DNA of 64,000 nt, taken from positions 2,113,501 to 2,177,500 of the forward strand of contig NZ_WMBQ01000001.1 of assembly GCF_009708035.1 (NCBI RefSeq). The letters are read 5' to 3'. Position 1 is the stretch's first letter. Each line of letters starts with the position of its first letter. Of this stretch, positions 7,897 to 19,548 are shown one piece after another. Under the pieces are notes generated by a model. The model saw nothing but the letters and a program-made list of their open reading frames with translations. It was not told the origin of the DNA and searched no databases. Origin of the DNA: Hyphomicrobium album. GTDB lineage: Bacteria > Pseudomonadota > Alphaproteobacteria > Rhizobiales > Hyphomicrobiaceae. The position numbers were made by a program, and so were the translations under genes.

Positions 7897-8904
7897 ATGG
7901 CCCTGACCGAAAACGAGATCCGGCCCGACGATCTGATGGCCGGACAGGCGGAGCGGTTTGCGAACGATGTTCGCCGGCTGAACGAGCGGAAGGGCGAGTT
8001 TGTCGTCGCGCCTTGCCCCGCCTGTGGTGGCGAGGAGTTCGAGCCTCGTTTCGGCAAGTACGGCATGTCGTACGTCGATTGCACGCGATGCGGTACGCTC
8101 TATGTGTCGCCGCGTCCGCCCCCATCGGTCCTGGACTGGTACTACGCCAATTCGGAGAACTACGCCTACTGGAACCAGTATATTTTCCCGGCTTCGGAGA
8201 ATGCCCGGCGGGAGAAGATTTTTCGGCCGCGGGCCAAACGCCTAGCGGAGGCGTGCCGCAAATATGATGTCGGCCGTGGGATGCTGATCGAGGTCGGCGC
8301 GGGATTTGGGACGTTCGCCGACTGCGTGCGCGACCTCCAGATATTCGATCGTCTGGTTCTCGTCGAGCCGACGCCCGGTCTTGCCGCGACGTGTCGCGCG
8401 AAGGGGTTCGAGGTTGTGGAGAAGCCAGTCGAGCACATCGACCTCTCCAAATACCAGGCCGATGTCGTGGCGAGCTTCGAGGTGATTGAGCATCTCTTTT
8501 CGCCATTAGAGTACCTAAGAGCTTGCTACAGCGTGCTGCGGCCCGGCGGCATTGTAATGCTCTCCTGCCCCAACTCGCGCGGCTTCGACATCGAGGTTTT
8601 GCAGGAGAACGCGAGCGCGGTGGATGTCGAGCACCTGAATTATTTCCATCCTGCTTCCCTCTCCCATCTCGCGCAACGTTGCGGGTTCGACGTCCTCGAA
8701 ACATCGACCCCAGGTGAACTCGACGCCGAGATCGTTCGGAAGAGAGTCCTCTCGGGGGATTTCAGTCTCGCAGGCGACCGTTTCTTGCAGCGCGTCCTGA
8801 TCGATGAGTGGGACCGTCTCGGCGCAGCTTTCCAGCGGTTCTTGGCCGAAAATCAATTCTCGGGACACTTGACCCTGATTGGCCGGAAGCCCGTTTCCAC
8901 CTAA
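7897..8904 (+). CDS. Class I SAM-dependent methyltransferase with N-terminal zinc-binding motif
   Basis: The first 70 residues carry two CxxC knuckles (CPACGGEEF and CTRCGTLYVSPRP), resembling the metal-binding N-terminus of small-molecule and sugar C-methyltransferases. The SAM domain follows: motif I is LIEVGAGFGTFAD near residue 130, the acidic loop is LVEPTPG, and a post-motif reads ASFEVIEHLFSPLEYLR. A conserved tail, SCPNSRGFD...VEHLNYFHPASL, completes a methyltransferase type-11/23 profile. It is the penultimate gene of the nonulosonate operon, 18 bases after the amidotransferase, so it probably methylates a glycan sugar or its amidino group. The acceptor is unknown. Confidence 0.75.
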   Translation: MALTENEIRPDDLMAGQAERFANDVRRLNERKGEFVVAPCPACGGEEFEPRFGKYGMSYVDCTRCGTLYVSPRPPPSVLDWYYANSENYAYWNQYIFPASENARREKIFRPRAKRLAEACRKYDVGRGMLIEVGAGFGTFADCVRDLQIFDRLVLVEPTPGLAATCRAKGFEVVEKPVEHIDLSKYQADVVASFEVIEHLFSPLEYLRACYSVLRPGGIVMLSCPNSRGFDIEVLQENASAVDVEHLNYFHPASLSHLAQRCGFDVLETSTPGELDAEIVRKRVLSGDFSLAGDRFLQRVLIDEWDRLGAAFQRFLAENQFSGHLTLIGRKPVST

Positions 8905-8928
8905 GTGCCGCCGGAGATCGAACTCTGA

Positions 8929-10419
8929 ATGACGAAACTACTGCTCTCCTCGTCGTTGCGCGTCCTCACCGAAGCAGTCAGCGCCCTAGAGCGTGAGGGC
9001 GATGTCGAGGAAACGATCTTGGCCACCTTCGGCGCGCCGCACGGAGAGTATGAAGGCTGGGAACACATCGACCACGCGTTGCTCCTCCAGTCTGGCCTGA
9101 ACGGGACCTTCGAAGGCGTCGATCTCAGATATCTGTCCGTGAATCTGCTTGAAAGCGCCGCGCCGGCGGAAAAGTACATCTACCAAATGATGGATCGGGT
9201 TGATCCCCTAAAGAACCAGACGCATGCCCAGAGGCGATTTCTCTACCATTATCTCCTCTGCTACTGGGCCGCGACGCTCGAAGCAAAGAAGCCAGACGCC
9301 GTTCTGTTCGGCAGCGCGCCCCACGAGGTTTCGGACTTCGTTCTGTATGCGATTTGCAAGAGCCGAGACATACGAACGTTGATATTCAACTACACCCGGC
9401 TTCCGGGCATATGCTTCCTCGGCGTGGACTTTAGCCCGAGTGGCATAATTCCCTCTGGCAGTGACGGGACGCTCGCGCACTCTGCGGCGGTCGACGACTA
9501 CGTCGCAAAGCTTCAGAAGGATTACGCGACAGCAATTCCGACGGACGCCAAAGAGATTCTGCATAATTTCGAAAGCGAAGCCGAACAGAGTAGGCCGAGG
9601 TTGGGCAACCTAAAGACCCTCGCTGGCCGGGTGCTCAACATGGGACGCGCCGGGCTGGCGTTGCTCGCCGAGTTCCAGATGGAGAAGATCAAGGAGTTTG
9701 CGCAGCACAGGCTAAACGGGGCGGAGTGGAGTGCAATAAAATTGGAATACGCCGTGCGGGCAAGCGCGTTCAAGAAGCCGAGACGCTACGTTTATTTTTT
9801 GCTGAACTTCCAACCTGAAAGCACCACGAGCCCGCTTGGCCGCAGGTTCGTCGACCAGTACCTGGCTGTTGCCATGATCGCCAAGTTCCTTCCGGCGGAT
9901 TACGCGATTGTCGTGAAAGAGCACCCGGTCCAGTTCGTAAATTTCAGTCACTACAATCACATTGGCAGAGACAAGAATTACTATGGACGCCTCGCGAGAA
10001 TACAGGGCGTGACGTTTGCTCCATTTGAAGCCGATCACTTCGAGCTGTTGGATGGCTCAATGTGCGTCGCCAGCGTAAACGGTACCGTGGGCTGGGAAGC
10101 TGTGGTGAGGAAGAAGCCGGCGATGGTGTTCGGGGAGGCATGGTACCAAGATGCACCAGGCGTTCTCAAGGTCGAGTCCGACGAAGACTGCGCGCGGGCG
10201 ATCACGCAAATGCTCGGCGGTGTCGTGATCACGGACGATATGATCAGGGGCTTTCTCGAAGGCTTCATGGCCAATTGCTCGCGGTTGTCTTTGAATGAAG
10301 AAGATGCCCGAATTGCTGGTGTGCCATTCGATTTCGACGAGAACGTCGCCGAAGCTAAGAGAATGATCAGACGTGGTCTCCGGGCCGTGCCTCGGTCGTC
10401 CGCCAGCCACTCAATCTGA
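8929..10419 (+). CDS. Putative capsule-type glycosyltransferase (KpsC/KpsS-like)
   Basis: This 496-residue protein has no signal peptide or membrane helix. Its C-terminal half shows KEHP followed by SVNGTVGWEAVVRKKPAM, the histidine-proline and asparagine-glycine-glutamate pattern of the capsule polysaccharide (KpsC/KpsS, Kdo/beta-Kdo) glycosyltransferase fold. A block reading LNFQPESTTSP resembles the family's QPE motif. The N-terminal half (about 1-280) is not familiar. Placement as the last gene of the nonulosonate operon suggests that it transfers the CMP-activated acid, or a neighbouring sugar, to the glycan. This is a remote resemblance only; a sugar-processing enzyme of another type remains possible. 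It converges with pseC, 34 bases away. Confidence 0.55.
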   Translation: MTKLLLSSSLRVLTEAVSALEREGDVEETILATFGAPHGEYEGWEHIDHALLLQSGLNGTFEGVDLRYLSVNLLESAAPAEKYIYQMMDRVDPLKNQTHAQRRFLYHYLLCYWAATLEAKKPDAVLFGSAPHEVSDFVLYAICKSRDIRTLIFNYTRLPGICFLGVDFSPSGIIPSGSDGTLAHSAAVDDYVAKLQKDYATAIPTDAKEILHNFESEAEQSRPRLGNLKTLAGRVLNMGRAGLALLAEFQMEKIKEFAQHRLNGAEWSAIKLEYAVRASAFKKPRRYVYFLLNFQPESTTSPLGRRFVDQYLAVAMIAKFLPADYAIVVKEHPVQFVNFSHYNHIGRDKNYYGRLARIQGVTFAPFEADHFELLDGSMCVASVNGTVGWEAVVRKKPAMVFGEAWYQDAPGVLKVESDEDCARAITQMLGGVVITDDMIRGFLEGFMANCSRLSLNEEDARIAGVPFDFDENVAEAKRMIRRGLRAVPRSSASHSI

Positions 10420-10453
10420 CTTCCGCAGCAGCCATCTCCTCCGATGGTGCATT

Positions 10454-12639
<2,186 letters not shown>

Positions 12640-12823
12640 TCAGGGCCAAACGTGAGCTGTCGCAGCATCGAGCGGGATGCGGCGGTCGAGATCGACACTT
12701 ATTCCAGCCCTAGGGAAAGGTTGGGACCGAGTACAAGATTCGACGGTAGTCCCGTCGGAGGTGACGTTTATGGCAATCGCTCGTGTTGTTCAATCGATTC
12801 GAATACTTGCTTAATTACGACGC

Positions 12824-13888
12824 TTAGAGGACGACGTCCCACGAAACGGCCGTACCTTTTGCCAGATCGCGCTTCGCGCGGGCGCCAAGCACGACGTTGT
12901 AGAATTTCGGCGGCAAGCCGAAGCCGGGCCGGATGATGCGAAGGTTGCGCGTCGAGAACACATCTCCCGATCGCATGTCCTCGGCCACGTAGAGCGAACG
13001 CCGGTACGCCAGCGACGACACCTCGTTGGCACTGGGTCCGAAAAACACCTTTCCAAGCGATTCGAACGCCTGGCGTGTCTCACGGACCAGCTGCGCGAGT
13101 TCGGCAGGCTCTAGCGAAAACGCGGCGTCCACGCCGCCTTCGGCCCGCGACAAGGTTAGGTGCTTTTCGATGACGGAAGCACCGAGCGCAACCGCGGCGA
13201 CCGACACTCCGATACCTAGCGTGTGATCCGATAGGCCGACCTCGCATTGAAACGCCGTTTTCAGCTCCGGAATGGAAAGAAGGTTCGAGTCGGCCGGGGT
13301 TGCCGGGTAGGTGCTGGTGCACTTGAGCAGCACCAGATCCCTGCAGCCTGACGACCTCGCTGCAGTGACAGCGTCATGGATCTCTCCGATCGTCGCCATC
13401 CCCGTCGAGATAATGACCGGCTTGCCGGTGGCGGCGACTCTGGCAATCAGCGGCAGGTGCACGTTTTCGAAGGAGGCAATCTTGTAGGCCGGCACATCTA
13501 GCGCCTCAAGGAAATCGACGGCTGTCTCGTCGAACGGCGTCGAGAAGACCACGAGTCCGTGCTGACGGGCACGTTGCATGATAGGCCCGTGCCACTCCCA
13601 TGGCGTATGGGCCTCTTGGTACAGGTCGTGCAGCGTTCGACCCGACCACGGGGTATTGCCTTTGACGACGAAGTCAGACGCATTGACGTCGATTGTGAGG
13701 GTGTCGGCGGTATAGGTCTGCAGTTTTACCGCATGAGCGCCGCTCGCGGCCGCCGCATCGACCAGCAACAGCGCACGATCCAGTGAGCCCTTGTGATTGC
13801 CGGACATCTCGGCGATGACAAAAGGGGGATGGCCGGCACCTATCCGCGCCGACTCGATCACAATCGATCCAGTGGTCATTTCGAGCAC
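12824..13888 (-). CDS. pseI: Pseudaminic acid synthase PseI
   Basis: PseI condenses phosphoenolpyruvate with the 6-deoxy-AltdiNAc sugar to make pseudaminic acid. The NeuB-type TIM barrel spans residues about 20-275 (FVIAEMSGNHKGSLDRAL, VKLQTYTADTLTID, STPFDETAVDFLE, ISTGMATIGEI, GLSDHT, EKHLTL). A C-terminal SAF/antifreeze-like domain occupies about 293-354. SGNHKGSL and the IDVNASDF region favour pseudaminic over sialic or legionaminic synthase. It runs in the same direction as pseB but is separated from it by 205 bases, in which I see no other gene, so it may have its own promoter or terminator. Confidence 0.94.
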   Translation of the reverse strand: MLEMTTGSIVIESARIGAGHPPFVIAEMSGNHKGSLDRALLLVDAAAASGAHAVKLQTYTADTLTIDVNASDFVVKGNTPWSGRTLHDLYQEAHTPWEWHGPIMQRARQHGLVVFSTPFDETAVDFLEALDVPAYKIASFENVHLPLIARVAATGKPVIISTGMATIGEIHDAVTAARSSGCRDLVLLKCTSTYPATPADSNLLSIPELKTAFQCEVGLSDHTLGIGVSVAAVALGASVIEKHLTLSRAEGGVDAAFSLEPAELAQLVRETRQAFESLGKVFFGPSANEVSSLAYRRSLYVAEDMRSGDVFSTRNLRIIRPGFGLPPKFYNVVLGARAKRDLAKGTAVSWDVVL

Positions 13889-14206
13889 CTAGTTTTCTTG
13901 CGCAGGATTATCTCGAATCGCTCGCCGAACAAGTCGAAGAAGCTCCGCGCGCATGCAGGCCCGACGAGCCCGGCTCCTGATTGCGATCCACGGCAACAGC
14001 AATGGAGCCGGCATCGGATCCGGCGCGGTAGAGCGTAGGGCAAATCAGATGTTGGCGGCAAGATAAGCAAGGAGCCGGGTGCTAGACGGGCGGTGAGTGG
14101 GGTTGAGGGCATTGCCGTGGCGTCGTCAGCTCTCAATTTGGCTAGGACTACTGTCCACCGCGTCCATTTTGGAACCCGCTCAGTGCGACACGTGACGCGT
14201 AACCGT
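13889..14206. other. Intergenic stretch upstream of pseI
   Basis: This 318-base gap lies between fcl (which ends at 14207) and the pseI start. Both neighbours read leftwards, so it should hold the pseI promoter. The short frames present show no signal peptide, motif or good ribosome-binding site. I see no tRNA, clear hairpin terminator or repeat. Confidence 0.5.
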
Positions 14207-15166
14207 TCAGGAATAGGTGTCTAGCAGAGCGCTGTAGGCGTCTCTCAGGCCCTCCCGCAAACCGATGCGCGGGCGCCAACCGAGCGCGCGCAACTTGTCG
14301 CCGCTCATGAGCTTGCGCGGCGTGCCGTCGGGCTTCGAAAGATCGTTAGTGATCTCGCCCTTGAAACCCACGACGTCACAAACGACGCGCGCCAGCTCGC
14401 CAATCGTCAGGTCCTCTCCCGATCCGACATTGATGTGCTCGTCGTCCGAGTAGCGCTGCATGATCAGCACCAGGGCGTCGGCGCAGTCGTTGACGTGCAG
14501 GAATTCCCGCCGCGGCGTGCCGCTGCCCCAGATCACCATCTCCTTGTCGCCCCGCTCATTGGCCTCGTGCGCCTTGCGGATCAGCGCCGGAATGACGTGA
14601 CTCGAAGTGAGATCGTAGTTGTCGCCCGGGCCGTAGAGATTGGTCGGCATGGCGGAGACGAAATCGCGACCGTGCTGCTTGCGATAGGCCTGGCACAACT
14701 TGATGCCGGCTATCTTGGCGATTGCATACCACTCGTTAGTCGGCTCGAGCGGACCGGTGAGCAGTGCATCCTCGGCAATGGGCTGCGGCGCGAGCTTCGG
14801 ATAAATGCAGGACGACCCCAGGAACAAGAGTTTCTCGACGGGCGCTTCAAAGGCCGCGTGGATGATGTTGGCCTCGATCATCAGGTTGTCGTAGAGGAAA
14901 TCCGCCGGATGAGTGTCGTTGGCGAGAATGCCCCCGACCTTGGCGGCGGCAACGAACACGGCGTCGGGCGCGTTTGCCTTCATCCACCGCTCGACGTCCC
15001 CCTGGCGGCGCAGATCCGCGTCGCTCCGGTCGGCGACGAGGATCTCACAGCCCTCGCCGGCAAGGCGCCGGACCAGGGCCGCACCGACCATGCCCCGATG
15101 CCCTGCCACCCATACGCGCTTGCCCTTTAGACTGTAGTCGCCGGTGTCTTTGCCTTCACCTTGCAT
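14207..15166 (-). CDS. fcl: GDP-L-fucose synthase
   Basis: This epimerase/reductase converts GDP-4-keto-6-deoxy-D-mannose to GDP-L-fucose with NADPH. The Rossmann loop is VAGHRGMVGAALV near residue 19. The Ser-Tyr-Lys triad is visible as GSSCIYP and the YAIAK motif after LEPTNEW. MPTNLYGPGDNYD and HVIPALIRK are strong family blocks. The stop-to-start junction with the upstream gmd is a one-base overlap, so gmd and fcl are translationally coupled. The stretch before the Rossmann loop is about ten residues longer than usual. Confidence 0.94.
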   Translation of the reverse strand: MQGEGKDTGDYSLKGKRVWVAGHRGMVGAALVRRLAGEGCEILVADRSDADLRRQGDVERWMKANAPDAVFVAAAKVGGILANDTHPADFLYDNLMIEANIIHAAFEAPVEKLLFLGSSCIYPKLAPQPIAEDALLTGPLEPTNEWYAIAKIAGIKLCQAYRKQHGRDFVSAMPTNLYGPGDNYDLTSSHVIPALIRKAHEANERGDKEMVIWGSGTPRREFLHVNDCADALVLIMQRYSDDEHINVGSGEDLTIGELARVVCDVVGFKGEITNDLSKPDGTPRKLMSGDKLRALGWRPRIGLREGLRDAYSALLDTYS

Positions 15167-16275
15167 CAGCGCGCCGTCGGGTCGTTGCGCGGCTTTTCGA
15201 ACTCTATAGCGCGCAAATCGCTCTCAACCATCTCGACCACCAGCTCGTCGAACGTCGTCTTGGCCTCCCAGCCGAGCTTGGTTCTGGCCTTCGTGGCATC
15301 GCCGAGCAGCAGGTCCACCTCCGTCGGCCGGAAGTAGTTGGGATCGACGGCCACGAGGACTTTGCCACTCTTCTCGTCCACGCCCACCTCGTCGACGCCC
15401 TCGCCGCGCCAGACGATGCGCCGGTCGACGCAGGCGAACGCGCGCTCGACGAACTCGCGCACCGAACGTGTTTCTCCCGTCGCCAGCACGTAGTCATCAG
15501 GCTCGGGCTGCTGCAGGATCATCCACATGCCTTCGACGAAATCCCGCGCATGCCCCCAGTCGCGTTTGGCATTGAGATTGCCGAGGTAGAGCCGCTCCTG
15601 GCGCCCGCGCTCGATGGCGGCGACGGCGCGCGTGATCTTGCGGGTCACGAACGTCTCGCCGCGCATGGGACCCTCGTGATTGAAGAGGATGCCGTTCGCG
15701 GCGTAGATGCCGTAGGCTTCGCGATAGTTCACGGTGATCCAGTACGCATAGAGCTTGGCGACACCGTAGGGAGAGCGCGGGTAGAAGGGCGTCGACTCCC
15801 GCTGCGGCGTTTCCTGCACCTTGCCGTAGAGTTCCGACGTCGACGCCTGATAAAAGCGCGTCTTGCCCTCGAGCTTCAGGATGCGGATCGCCTCGAGCAG
15901 CCGCAGCGTCCCCAGCGCGTCGGAGTTGGCCGTGTATTCCGGCGTCTCGAAACTCACCTGCACGTGGCTCTGAGCGGCGAGGTTATAGAGCTCGTCCGGC
16001 TGGATCTCCTGGATGAGCCGAATGAGGTTGGTGGCGTCCGTCAGATCGCCGTAATGCATGAAGAAGCGGGTCGCGTGCTCATGCGGATCGACATACAGGT
16101 CATCGACGCGCGCGGTGTTGAACGACGATGAGCGGCGCTTTACGCCATGCACGACGTAGCCCTTGTCGAGCAGCAGCCGCGCTAGGTGCGCGCCATCTTG
16201 GCCCGTGACACCGGTAATTAGGGCTATTTTCTGGGGCAAGCTCGGTCCTCGCAAGCGACGATTCCCGCCACACAT
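15166..16275 (-). CDS. gmd: GDP-mannose 4,6-dehydratase
   Basis: Gmd converts GDP-D-mannose to GDP-4-keto-6-deoxy-D-mannose, the first committed step to GDP-fucose or GDP-rhamnose. The family opening [19 protein letters not shown], the specificity block [14 protein letters not shown], and the catalytic Thr-Glu and YxxxK residues ([22 protein letters not shown]) are intact, as are [12 protein letters not shown] and [13 protein letters not shown]. The start is ambiguous. ATG 16275 gives 369 residues. A TTG at 16239, six bases after a good GAGGA, gives [10 protein letters not shown], which matches the usual family N-terminus better. It is coupled to fcl, and manC downstream makes the GDP-mannose substrate. 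Confidence 0.94.
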   Translation of the reverse strand: MCGGNRRLRGPSLPQKIALITGVTGQDGAHLARLLLDKGYVVHGVKRRSSSFNTARVDDLYVDPHEHATRFFMHYGDLTDATNLIRLIQEIQPDELYNLAAQSHVQVSFETPEYTANSDALGTLRLLEAIRILKLEGKTRFYQASTSELYGKVQETPQRESTPFYPRSPYGVAKLYAYWITVNYREAYGIYAANGILFNHEGPMRGETFVTRKITRAVAAIERGRQERLYLGNLNAKRDWGHARDFVEGMWMILQQPEPDDYVLATGETRSVREFVERAFACVDRRIVWRGEGVDEVGVDEKSGKVLVAVDPNYFRPTEVDLLLGDATKARTKLGWEAKTTFDELVVEMVESDLRAIEFEKPRNDPTAR

Positions 16276-16573
16276 ACTTGCCAGACCCCCAGGTGCGCAA
16301 CCGCTATGCCGCTATCCGGCCACAAGGAACATGCTGGCCCGGAACCGCCCAGAGGGCCGATGCCCAAAAGCCCGCCCGGAACCGCAACCGGCCCGTGCCT
16401 CACCCGCCCGCACACCGACTGAGATCACCGCCTAGACGTTTATTGAGAGGTTGCGACGCGGCGTTGAGCGGAGACGATCCGATCGACGGCAACTTGACGA
16501 TGTTGTTTAGCCTGGACCGACTATCGTAGTAAAACCCAGTCGCACCACACATCAGGCCGAAAGAATTCCTAAC
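16276..16573. other. Divergent intergenic region between gmd and a methyltransferase gene
   Basis: These 298 bases (334 if gmd starts at the TTG) separate two outward-reading genes and so must hold promoters for both directions. The right third, from about 16,440, is clearly richer in A and T (TTTATTGAGAGG, TTGACGATGTTGTTTAGCCT) and contains a TTGACG box near 16,494. I cannot assign a convincing -10 partner, and I see no RNA gene or repeat. Confidence 0.4.
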
Positions 16574-17395
16574 GTGTCCAAGCTCTACGCCAGCTCGATC
16601 CACAAAGCAGGGATAAGGCCAGGCGATACCGTGCTCGTAGTTTGCGGCGGTCCCTATGATCGGGCCGTCCTGTTGAACGCAGGCATCGACAACGCCGTCA
16701 TCTCAAATGTTGATTTCCATGACGACGTCACGGACTACAAGCCTTTCGAATGGCAACGGCAGGATGCTGAAGCGCTGACGCTCGCTGATGCCTGCTTTGA
16801 TTGGTGCGTAGTCCACGCCGGCCTTCACCATTGTGCGAGCCCTCACCGCGCTCTGTGTGAAATGATGCGCGTGGCCCGAAAAGGCGTCGTGGTTATTGAA
16901 TCTCGCGATAGCGCATTGTTGCGTTTCACTGCACGCCTTGGATTAGCGGCGACCTATGAGCTTGAGCCGGCTGCTCTCAGCGATGGCCGGTATGGCGGAT
17001 ATCGCAATACCCACATCCCCAACTACGTTTTTCGGTGGACGGAGCGCGAGGTTGAGAAGACGGTGCGCGCTTACGCTCCGCACGAGAAGCCGGTCATCGA
17101 ATACTCTTACGGCTATGCGATTCCCTTGCAGCGGCTCTCAATGTCAAAACGACCTTTCTTGAGGTTGCTTGGACAGATCGCCGCTTTAGCCACCGGCTTC
17201 GCCGAAGTCGTGTTCCCCCGACAGGGCAACCTGTTTTCGTTCGTAATCAGGAGGGGAGGAGAATTGCAGCCTTGGTTGCGCACGGCAGCAGACGGCCCAC
17301 AAGTGGATATGGACTTCATCCTCAGGATATACGACCCCGCCAAGTATAGTCGCCCGCCGGCAAAGGTTGGTGGCGACCCCACACAAGGGGACTAG
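16574..17395 (+). CDS. Putative class I SAM-dependent methyltransferase
   Basis: The protein has a degenerate SAM-binding motif I (VLVVCGGPYDRAVL, about residues 20-33), an acidic post-I region (ISNVDFHDD), and the motif CVVHAGLHHCASPHRAL, which resembles the helix after motif III in type-11 methyltransferases (usually VLHHxxdP). GVVVIESRDSALLRF follows. The GTG start at 16574 is the only reasonable one. It reads away from gmd, and the context suggests a glycan or lipid methyltransferase. The last 60 residues carry no motif I know. Confidence 0.6.
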   Translation: MSKLYASSIHKAGIRPGDTVLVVCGGPYDRAVLLNAGIDNAVISNVDFHDDVTDYKPFEWQRQDAEALTLADACFDWCVVHAGLHHCASPHRALCEMMRVARKGVVVIESRDSALLRFTARLGLAATYELEPAALSDGRYGGYRNTHIPNYVFRWTEREVEKTVRAYAPHEKPVIEYSYGYAIPLQRLSMSKRPFLRLLGQIAALATGFAEVVFPRQGNLFSFVIRRGGELQPWLRTAADGPQVDMDFILRIYDPAKYSRPPAKVGGDPTQGD

Positions 17396-17546
17396 ACCGC
17401 ACGCTACCCTTCCTGCAATCGGCGATCCCGGGCCGCCGTCCCCACTCGTCAACTGCTCGTCCACGCCGCGGCGAGATCATCCTGTCGCAAGTTGGCCGCA
17501 AATTTCTTGGCCTATCCGCTCAATACGAGTTTTGATTGGGGAAGGG

Positions 17547-18383
17547 ATGGGCAGATTTCATTCATGTGCGCAACGAGGCGGGTGCAGGCTTGCACTCCTT
17601 GCGGTGCTTCTTCTCTTCGCCAATGGGGCATCGCTTGCCCGCGACCTGAAGATCCTGCCCGACAGTGTCGAGGCCCACTACCGCATCGACTTTACTGTTC
17701 TTGGCAATATCGGAAAGTTTCACTTCAAGTCGGATCTGTCCGACGGCAGATACACGCTCAACGCCGACGCGAAGGTGAGCGCGACTGTCTTCAGTTACAA
17801 AGCCCAAATGACCAGTGCCGGCATGTTAAGGGCTGACAGCGTCCTGCCTTCTGCCCATTCCTACGGCTACAAGCAGAAGGCGCTGCTTGGAAAGAAAAAG
17901 CAGAGAACCACGAACATCGCCTTCAATGCGACTGGCGCAAGCGAGGTGACGTTCGTGCCGCCCGACGCGCCATCAAGCCGGGCGGTGCCGGTTCTTCCGG
18001 CTCACCTACGCGATGTACTCGACCCGCTGAGTGCGGTGATGTCACTGTCGCTCGGCAACCTAGCCAAGCCGTGCGACCGGCGCTTGGCGATCTACGACGG
18101 CAAGCAACGGTTCGATGTCGTTTTCACTCCGCTGCGCCGCGCCGGCTCCGACCACGTCTGCCGCGTGCGCCTGGTACCGATCTCGGGTCACAAGCCCGGC
18201 GAGGGACCCGCCTCGGTCGTCACCGGCACGATCGAGCTCGTCATGCGACCGGTCCCCAAGGCCAACGTCGTCATTCCTTTGCGCGTGACGGTGCCAACCA
18301 CCGTAGGTACAGCTGTGCTCGGTGCCGAACAGATCGCTATCACGATGCCGAACCAGCCGCGCTACACCCTGTCCGGGATTTAG
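17547..18383 (+). CDS. DUF3108 family exported protein
   Basis: ATG 17547 gives a 278-residue protein with a clear signal peptide (hydrophobic LALLAVLLLFANGASLA, cleavage near residue 31). The mature part begins with HYRIDFTVLGNIGKFHF and continues with alternating beta-strand-like blocks, as in the periplasmic DUF3108 family of alphaproteobacteria. Conserved Cys residues occur at KPCDRRLAIYDGKQRFD and HVCRVRLVPI. The frame is open further upstream, but that part has no signal or composition of coding. The function of the family is unknown; it is often found near cell-envelope genes. Confidence 0.75.
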   Translation: MGRFHSCAQRGGCRLALLAVLLLFANGASLARDLKILPDSVEAHYRIDFTVLGNIGKFHFKSDLSDGRYTLNADAKVSATVFSYKAQMTSAGMLRADSVLPSAHSYGYKQKALLGKKKQRTTNIAFNATGASEVTFVPPDAPSSRAVPVLPAHLRDVLDPLSAVMSLSLGNLAKPCDRRLAIYDGKQRFDVVFTPLRRAGSDHVCRVRLVPISGHKPGEGPASVVTGTIELVMRPVPKANVVIPLRVTVPTTVGTAVLGAEQIAITMPNQPRYTLSGI

Positions 18384-18395
18384 CTCCGCGACGGA

Positions 18396-19310
18396 TTACC
18401 TTGGAACGAATAGCAGCATGTCCGTTCTCTGCCGTCCCAATAAGGCATCGCGCGGACCCACCGGAAGCACCTCGCACCGGCTCTTGTTTTGGTGGTCGGT
18501 GAGAAGGAGGGCGTCGTAGCCATGATCGAAAATCAGCTGGGCGACGTCTTGCCGGCGCATTCCGAACCGCTGCTTCTCGTCCTTGTGGAGCTCGAGCAGG
18601 ATGAAGGGACGCGCTGAGCGAAGAGTATCGTGTGCCCCGCGCAGCACTTTGCCCTCATAACCCTCGACATCGATCTTGATAATATCGGGCAGTCGGCGAG
18701 ATCGCTTCGTAAAGCCATCGATGCTTATTACAGGCATCCACACTGTCGAAAGACCCCGGCTTCGATCGTTGCGAAGCCAGAACTTCGCTCGCCGCCACCA
18801 GGCTTCCTCGTACTGTAGGGGCAGAGGCTGCTCCTCGAATAACAAACTCCGAGCGAGCCAGACCTGGACGCTTTCTGCATCCCTGTCGCTGACACTGGCC
18901 AGGTTCAAATTGATGCGCGGAGCAAATTGATCATTCTCCATTGCGCGCCGCATGGCAGCAGCCGCAGTGGGGCGCATCTCGAAGGCATCAACTTGCGGCG
19001 CTGAACCACGGTACGACGCGGCAACGCGCGAGAAGTAGCCATCGCTGGCGCCGATATCAAAGCAGCTTGTGGGCCGAAGGCGCTTGAGCAGGTAGTCAAG
19101 AACGAGCGTCGATGTCTCTTCGTAGAATGCGGTGCCCGTCTTCCGCGAGGGCGAGGGCGGGCATTCGAACGGAACGTGTCCTGGGATCACCAGATAGGTC
19201 CGGCCGCGGTCGACGACAAAACTCAGGGTCGTCTCGCGGAGGTGGCTAGCGAGATCCGCCTGAAGTTCTGACAAACACGGCCGACAAAGCTCTTGCGCGG
19301 TTGTCGTCAT
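18396..19310 (-). CDS. FkbM family methyltransferase
   Basis: This is a SAM-dependent O-methyltransferase of the FkbM type, common in polysaccharide loci, where it methylates sugar hydroxyls. SAM-binding motif I is CFDIGASDGYFSRVA (about residues 83-97), the acidic loop is VDAFEMRPT, and the hallmark IIKIDVEGYEGKVLRGA is present near residue 222, followed by ILLELHKDE. The 304-residue length is typical. It converges with the DUF3108 gene (13 bases apart) and lies between gmd-fcl and manC, which points to methylation of fucose or a related sugar; this is inference. Confidence 0.85.
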   Translation of the reverse strand: MTTTAQELCRPCLSELQADLASHLRETTLSFVVDRGRTYLVIPGHVPFECPPSPSRKTGTAFYEETSTLVLDYLLKRLRPTSCFDIGASDGYFSRVAASYRGSAPQVDAFEMRPTAAAAMRRAMENDQFAPRINLNLASVSDRDAESVQVWLARSLLFEEQPLPLQYEEAWWRRAKFWLRNDRSRGLSTVWMPVISIDGFTKRSRRLPDIIKIDVEGYEGKVLRGAHDTLRSARPFILLELHKDEKQRFGMRRQDVAQLIFDHGYDALLLTDHQNKSRCEVLPVGPRDALLGRQRTDMLLFVPR

Positions 19311-19548
19311 GAACCCCCGTTACCGAGGAACTGTGAAGATTCGAGGGCTTATGCGATCAGCGTGTCATTGGGTTCCAGGTCGCAGATTTCCGGCAGCCTC
19401 CGCCAACGGGCCCGCGTCAAGGCTGACGCGCCGTGGAACCCAGCCACGCTCCAGATCTTTCCCTTCGTGCTGCACTTAGAGCAGCCTAGACCGTCCCAAC
19501 GTAGGCCCGATGGTTACGGGGTAAGGTGAAGGAGTCCTTGCTTCACGC

